Below are positions 61,143-64,000 of a stretch of 64,000 bases of DNA, piece by piece (the stretch's first letter is position 1; each line of letters opens with the position of its first letter). Under the pieces are notes generated by a model. It saw nothing but the letters and a program-made list of their open reading frames with translations. It did no database searches and was not told where the DNA came from. The position numbers were made by a program, and so were the translations under genes. The stretch covers positions 930,001-994,000 of the forward strand of contig NZ_JAAHIH010000005.1 in the NCBI RefSeq assembly GCF_010671925.1. The letters are read 5' to 3'. The DNA comes from Moorena sp. SIOASIH. GTDB lineage: Bacteria; Cyanobacteriota; Cyanobacteriia; Cyanobacteriales; Coleofasciculaceae.

Positions 61143-61262
61143 CGTCACATCAAGAGTGAGAGCATTATTGGTTTATCTCATTCCTTAGTTGCAGCGGGTG
61201 TTTCCAGTGTCATGGTATCGTTGTGGTCAATACCTGACGTTTTTTTTTGGAAAAATCTTTGA
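61143..61262 (+). pseudogene. Remnant of a second CHAT protein
   Basis: S-E-S-I-I-G-L-S-H-S-L-V-A-A-G-V-S-S-V-M and V-S-L-W-S-I-P-D match the conserved end of TPR-type CHAT proteins (G-x-I-G-L-S-R-x-F-x-x-A-G-V-P-S-V-x-V-S-L-W). Upstream and downstream parts are gone. It is a different CHAT subtype from 58204-59223. Confidence 0.65.
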
Positions 61263-61694
61263 CAACCTCTCTAGGAGTAGGTTAAGGGGAGGGCTGTGTA
61301 TAATTTGGGGTTTTTAAGGGATAGATTCCAGGTAAAATTGTGGAACTTATTTGTGATTATTTTCGTCAAAAGTAATGTAAATGATGAGCATTTACCACTG
61401 GGTTACTGAAGATATTGGCTACAGTTAGGGTTTCTACAAAAAAACTTTAGCTATCTCCGGATATCTGATTTTAATCCAGAAAAAATTTATAGGATATGGA
61501 AAACCAGAAATCACTTCTGGATAATTTATCATGTACCTGGTCTTGATTATGCCTTCGGGCAGGCAAACCAGGGTTAATTAACTATAAAAGGACAGAAAAG
61601 GACACTTAGTTATCTGTCCCTAACTGTCCTGGATTTTCTAGTTTAGTTCAAGCTACCTTAGCTATAGCAAACTTATAAAAAGCATAAACTAAAG
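61263..61694. other. AT-rich spacer and promoter region of a small gene
   Basis: No gene seen to 61589. 61590-61629 carries the GGACA motif cluster described separately. Confidence 0.45.
61590..61629. promoter_or_regulatory. GGACA-type motif cluster (site 1)
   Basis: GGACAGAAAAGGACACTTA, then CTGTCC twice (61614, 61624). The GGACAG/CTGTCC words are inverted. The core GAAAAGGACACTTA recurs at 62710, 63131, 63358 and, altered, 63402. Confidence 0.55.
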
Positions 61695-61865
61695 ATGCCA
61701 TACCTTCGTCAAGACCAATTCATTGATTGCTTATATCAACTTATTGAAATTTTTCCAGAATATGCCGAAATTTTAGAATTGCTAATCGAGCAAATTGAGC
61801 AAGGAAAGGAAGCACAAATTACAGAAATGCTTCAATGGCTAGAGGATGAGGATGACGACTGGTAA
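61695..61865 (+). CDS. Small acidic hypothetical protein
   Basis: 56 residues (M-P-Y-L-R-Q-D-Q-F-I-D-C-L-Y-Q-L-I-E-I-F-P), helical, with an acidic tail (E-D-E-D-D-D-W). AACTAAAG before the ATG is a weak ribosome site. It ends 54 bp from the convergent regulator gene and carries a GGACA cluster upstream. It could be a partner of that regulator; no family recognised. Confidence 0.5.
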   Translation: MPYLRQDQFIDCLYQLIEIFPEYAEILELLIEQIEQGKEAQITEMLQWLEDEDDDW

Positions 61866-61919
61866 GCATTTCTGGAAAAATATAACACTTTTTCTAGAAG
61901 CGTTAACTCAAAACTAGGC

Positions 61920-62675
61920 TTAGAATCTTATAGGAATTATCTTGATGAGATAGTCCAAGCAAAGGGTTAGTTCGTTACCTTGTTCGGGAGCAAAACTTAG
62001 ACTAACCTTTTGGTTTTTAATAAAATCTAGTGCATCGACATAAAGCTGTAAATCCCTATTCACAGGAATCAAAGATTCCTGTATTGCTCTATCCATAAGC
62101 TCCCAACTTCCTACTTTTAAACAGGAATAAATCAACTTCAAGTATTTTCTGATTTCTTGAGAAAATACCTCAATATCCCCTGAGTAATCTGTATCTATAT
62201 TGTTTGGCTTCTGGTCATAATGCTTCCTTAAAGCTGCTTCGGCAGCTTCTTGGGCTAAAGCTTTTCGGTTAGCCTTGAGCCATTCCATAGCTTGAAGGCT
62301 AGCCTCCTCACTTTTTTTAAACTCACTTAGTGCTGTCTCTAGTCCCTTAATTAACTCCCCCGCACGCTCCGAGTCTCCCGTATCCTTGGCTTGGATTTGT
62401 TCTATAGATTCTGATACCAAGGATTCTTCTGGAGATAGTACATCTTCTGGTCTTAGACCTAAAGCTTCGATAATTGCGTACGCATTATTCCGATCCACAG
62501 CTATTCCTCTGAAGAAGCGCTTAACTGTTCTATCGGTCATCTTGGCTTTTACTGCAAGGCCCTCATAAGTTAGGGGATTACCTTCGTCATCTCTTTGACT
62601 GGCTCTAGCTTGGTTAAGACGCTTTAGTCCTTCAGGACTGGCACTAACGCCACGGGGCTTGCGCTGTTTACTCAT
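61920..62675 (-). CDS. XRE-like HTH protein (effector-type regulator)
   Basis: 251 residues from ATG 62675 (M-S-K-Q-R-K-P-R-G-V-S-A-S-P-E-G-L-K-R-L). The N-terminal 75 residues are a helix-turn-helix of the type found before STAND/effector proteins in cyanobacteria: L-T-Y-E-G-L-A-V-K-A-K-M-T-D-R-T-V-K-R-F-F, then A-I-I-E-A-L-G-L-R-P-E-D-V. Residues about 100-150 are a Glu/Lys/Ala coiled coil, and the rest is a helical domain of unknown type. The GGACA motif at 62707 lies about 30 bp upstream, consistent with autoregulation. A truncated paralogue lies at 63156-63320. Confidence 0.75.
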   Translation of the reverse strand: MSKQRKPRGVSASPEGLKRLNQARASQRDDEGNPLTYEGLAVKAKMTDRTVKRFFRGIAVDRNNAYAIIEALGLRPEDVLSPEESLVSESIEQIQAKDTGDSERAGELIKGLETALSEFKKSEEASLQAMEWLKANRKALAQEAAEAALRKHYDQKPNNIDTDYSGDIEVFSQEIRKYLKLIYSCLKVGSWELMDRAIQESLIPVNRDLQLYVDALDFIKNQKVSLSFAPEQGNELTLCLDYLIKIIPIRF

Positions 62676-62679
62676 AGAT

Positions 62680-62728
62680 AACAAATCCGTGTGATTGTCA
62701 TTGTTCAGAAGGACAGAAAAGGACACTT
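62680..62728. promoter_or_regulatory. Shared upstream region with GGACA motif (site 2)
   Basis: AATCCGTGTGATTGTC, then GGACAGAAAAGGACACTTAT. The same order with the same spacing occurs at 63328-63380 upstream of the truncated paralogue. Confidence 0.55.
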
Positions 62729-62830
62729 ATTGATCTCAAACTGCTGCTTGACTGACTTTTCTGGCTTAGTAGGTTGGGTGGAACATAGGGAAATCCAACG
62801 CTGGCAATGGTTTGGTTGGGTTTCACTACC

Positions 62831-63042
62831 GGGTGCATCTCATTAAAGCTGTTTGACCCGATGGGTGGAACGGGCATCAGGCATGGAACAGGCATCAGGC
62901 ATGGAACAGGCATCACGGGTGGAACGGGCATCTTGCCCGTTTCATTTCCGGACGGACTGTCCTAACACTGGCTACCGAAAAAATGAGGGCGAGCCCGTCC
63001 CTAAAGCAGCACTAGCAAAATTTACAAAACTGAGATGCACCC
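62831..63042. mobile_element. MITE-like element, 212 bp (GGGTGCATCTCA ends)
   Basis: GGGTGCATCTCATTAAAGC at the left and TGAGATGCACCC at the right. The interior has repeated GGAACAGGCATCA/GGAACGGGCATC units and a CGGGCATCTTGCCCG hairpin. No coding capacity. It lies between the regulator and its truncated paralogue. Confidence 0.7.
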
Positions 63043-63124
63043 TCGCTACCGATCCACCGCTCTAGGTAAAATCAAGGGTTTTAGGAGTAAAGTCAGTTAA
63101 TCAGTCCAAAACTATCACTCAAGA

Positions 63125-63146
63125 GGTTAGAAAAGGACACTTATCT
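63125..63146. promoter_or_regulatory. GGACA motif (site 3)
   Basis: GTTAGAAAAGGACACTTATC lies just downstream of the truncated paralogue's stop. Confidence 0.4.
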
Positions 63147-63155
63147 ATCTTGGCT

Positions 63156-63320
63156 TTACTCCTGCTGAACTATTTTACCGCTCAGCTTTGGTTTTGGTGC
63201 AAGGCGCTCATAAGTTAGGGGCTTACCTTCGTCATCTCTTTCACTGGCTCTAGCTTGGTTAAGACGCCTTATTCCTTCAGCAGTGACACTAATGCTACGA
63301 GGATTGCGCTTTTGACTCAT
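63156..63320 (-). pseudogene. Truncated paralogue of the XRE-like regulator
   Basis: 54 codons: M-S-Q-K-R-N-P-R-S-I-S-V-T-A-E-G-I-R-R-L, N-Q-A-R-A-S-E-R-D-D-E-G-K-P-L-T-Y-E, then unrelated residues to TAA 63156-63158. The recognition helix of the HTH and everything after it are missing. Its upstream region is conserved with that of the intact gene. Confidence 0.75.
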
Positions 63321-63325
63321 AGATA

Positions 63326-63422
63326 ATCAATCCGTGTGATTGTCTTTGTTGAGAAAGACAGAAAAGGACACTTATTGATCCGAAACTGTCACTCAAGAAG
63401 TTAGAAAAAGACACTTATTATC
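63326..63422. promoter_or_regulatory. GGACA motifs (sites 4 and 5)
   Basis: GACAGAAAAGGACACTTATT at about 63355 and GTTAGAAAAAGACACTTATT at about 63399. They lie between the truncated paralogue and the gene at 63512, where they could serve both. Confidence 0.5.
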
Positions 63423-63511
63423 TTTCTTTTATCTTTCCTTTACTGTGCTTGATACACCCATCTGCAAAATCTAGGATGGTGTTATAAGCAATCAAGCATC
63501 AGGACAAAACC

Positions 63512-63880
63512 ATGACCAACTTACTAAAGCAATTGACTAGCACTTTTAAGGCACAGAAGAATACGGAACAGAATAGAGACAAAACTACTGTAGTCACAAC
63601 CCCAACAACTGTTCAAAACGATGAGTCCCCAGTACTAAGGCAATTTCCCATCTGGGAAATTGCCTTCCTGCTGATATCTGTATCTATAATATTCAACCTA
63701 GGACCTCACATGATTGGCAAATCTAAGTTCACAGGTAAATATAATAGCAAGGTAGAGATCAGCGTCGAGGGAATCACGGTAACAACTGAAATAGACACAA
63801 GAGAAAGTAGTGCAGGAAATGACAATACCGAAGAAGAAGAAACTGAGGAAACCAGCCAGCTAAGTTCATCCTCTCGTTAA
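63512..63880 (+). CDS. Small single-pass membrane protein, unknown function
   Basis: 122 residues. A polar Gln/Thr-rich N-terminus is followed by one membrane helix (about 48-64: I-A-F-L-L-I-S-V-S-I-I-F-N-L-G-P), a short beta-like part (K-V-E-I-S-V-E-G-I-T-V-T-T-E-I) and a Glu/Ser-rich tail. No family recognised. Lies downstream of the GGACA motif group and may belong to the same regulon. Confidence 0.55.
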   Translation: MTNLLKQLTSTFKAQKNTEQNRDKTTVVTTPTTVQNDESPVLRQFPIWEIAFLLISVSIIFNLGPHMIGKSKFTGKYNSKVEISVEGITVTTEIDTRESSAGNDNTEEEETEETSQLSSSSR

Positions 63881-64000
63881 GTGGTTATGTATAAGAATTC
63901 TGGGGGCGATCTGGCCTTGGACAGCCACTTTCAGCGATCGCCAAAGGCGATCGCTCCCTCCCCAGCTCCGATACAATAACCAGGATAGTTAGATGGCATA
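63881..64000. other. Right edge with HIP1-type sites
   Basis: GGGGGCGATCTGG and AGCGATCGCC...GGCGATCGCT. No gene seen before the window ends. Confidence 0.5.

Overview
The window comes from a large-genome filamentous cyanobacterium, most likely a marine Moorena/Lyngbya-type organism. This is inferred from many GCGATCGC (HIP1-type) sites, cyanobacterial families (hetZ, XisI, DUF2808, 4-Cys Ser/Thr kinase, DUF1822, CHAT), long spacers full of heptanucleotide tandem repeats, and dozens of short palindromic repeats of the type GGCCTACGGCCAATCGCG/TAGCG. No rRNA, tRNA or CRISPR array was recognised.

Layout. 0-8 kb: a HEAT-repeat/metallophosphoesterase gene broken by frameshifts, a two-gene unit with a retropepsin-like aspartic protease, two Rpn-type nuclease relics, a DUF2808 secreted protein, a membrane-tailed Ser/Thr kinase and the first copy of a repeated excisionase-like HTH family. 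8-15 kb: housekeeping and developmental genes (M48 peptidase, larC, Sua5/YrdC, hetZ, PHP phosphoesterase). 15-22 kb: a low-GC co-directional island with two glycosyltransferase-like proteins, an MBL hydrolase, three sulfotransferases (one dead) and an MFS permease, read here as a sulfated glycan or glycolipid locus. 22-26 kb: a zinc/manganese ABC importer with divergent binding protein and ATPase genes; the permease gene has been separated from the ATPase gene by repeats and a small gene. 26-28 kb: a compact AAA ATPase plus PD-(D/E)XK nuclease pair, the best candidate for an undescribed defence system. 28-36 kb: hydrolases, a Dam fragment, a secreted Ntn hydrolase, an orphan xisI, an IS605-derived noncoding element, a LON-domain protein and pheA. 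36-43 kb: a cbiG-cobJ fusion with a tandem-repeat linker, an orphan TnpB-type RNA element with a consensus promoter, a secreted thiaminase I-like protein and an alpha/beta hydrolase lacking its nucleophile. 43-50 kb: an expansion zone with further HTH-family copies (two intact, two broken) and two paralogous membrane proteins that face them convergently. 50-53 kb: tandemly duplicated Rpn-type genes and an N-acetylglucosamine kinase. 54-61 kb: iscB with its omega-RNA region, a decayed sigma factor/DUF1822/CHAT cluster and an IS607 element (dead tnpA, tnpB with a probable catalytic change). 61-64 kb: an XRE-like regulator, its truncated paralogue and two small genes sharing GGACA-type motifs in their upstream regions.

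Two themes recur. First, many genes are interrupted by one or two in-frame stops compatible with C-to-T (CAA to TAA) or G-to-A (TGG to TGA) transitions, so this is a decaying accessory landscape. Second, short palindromes and MITE-like elements have moved into genes, sometimes in frame, and have changed coding sequences. All functional calls rest on motif recognition by eye; no database search was run.
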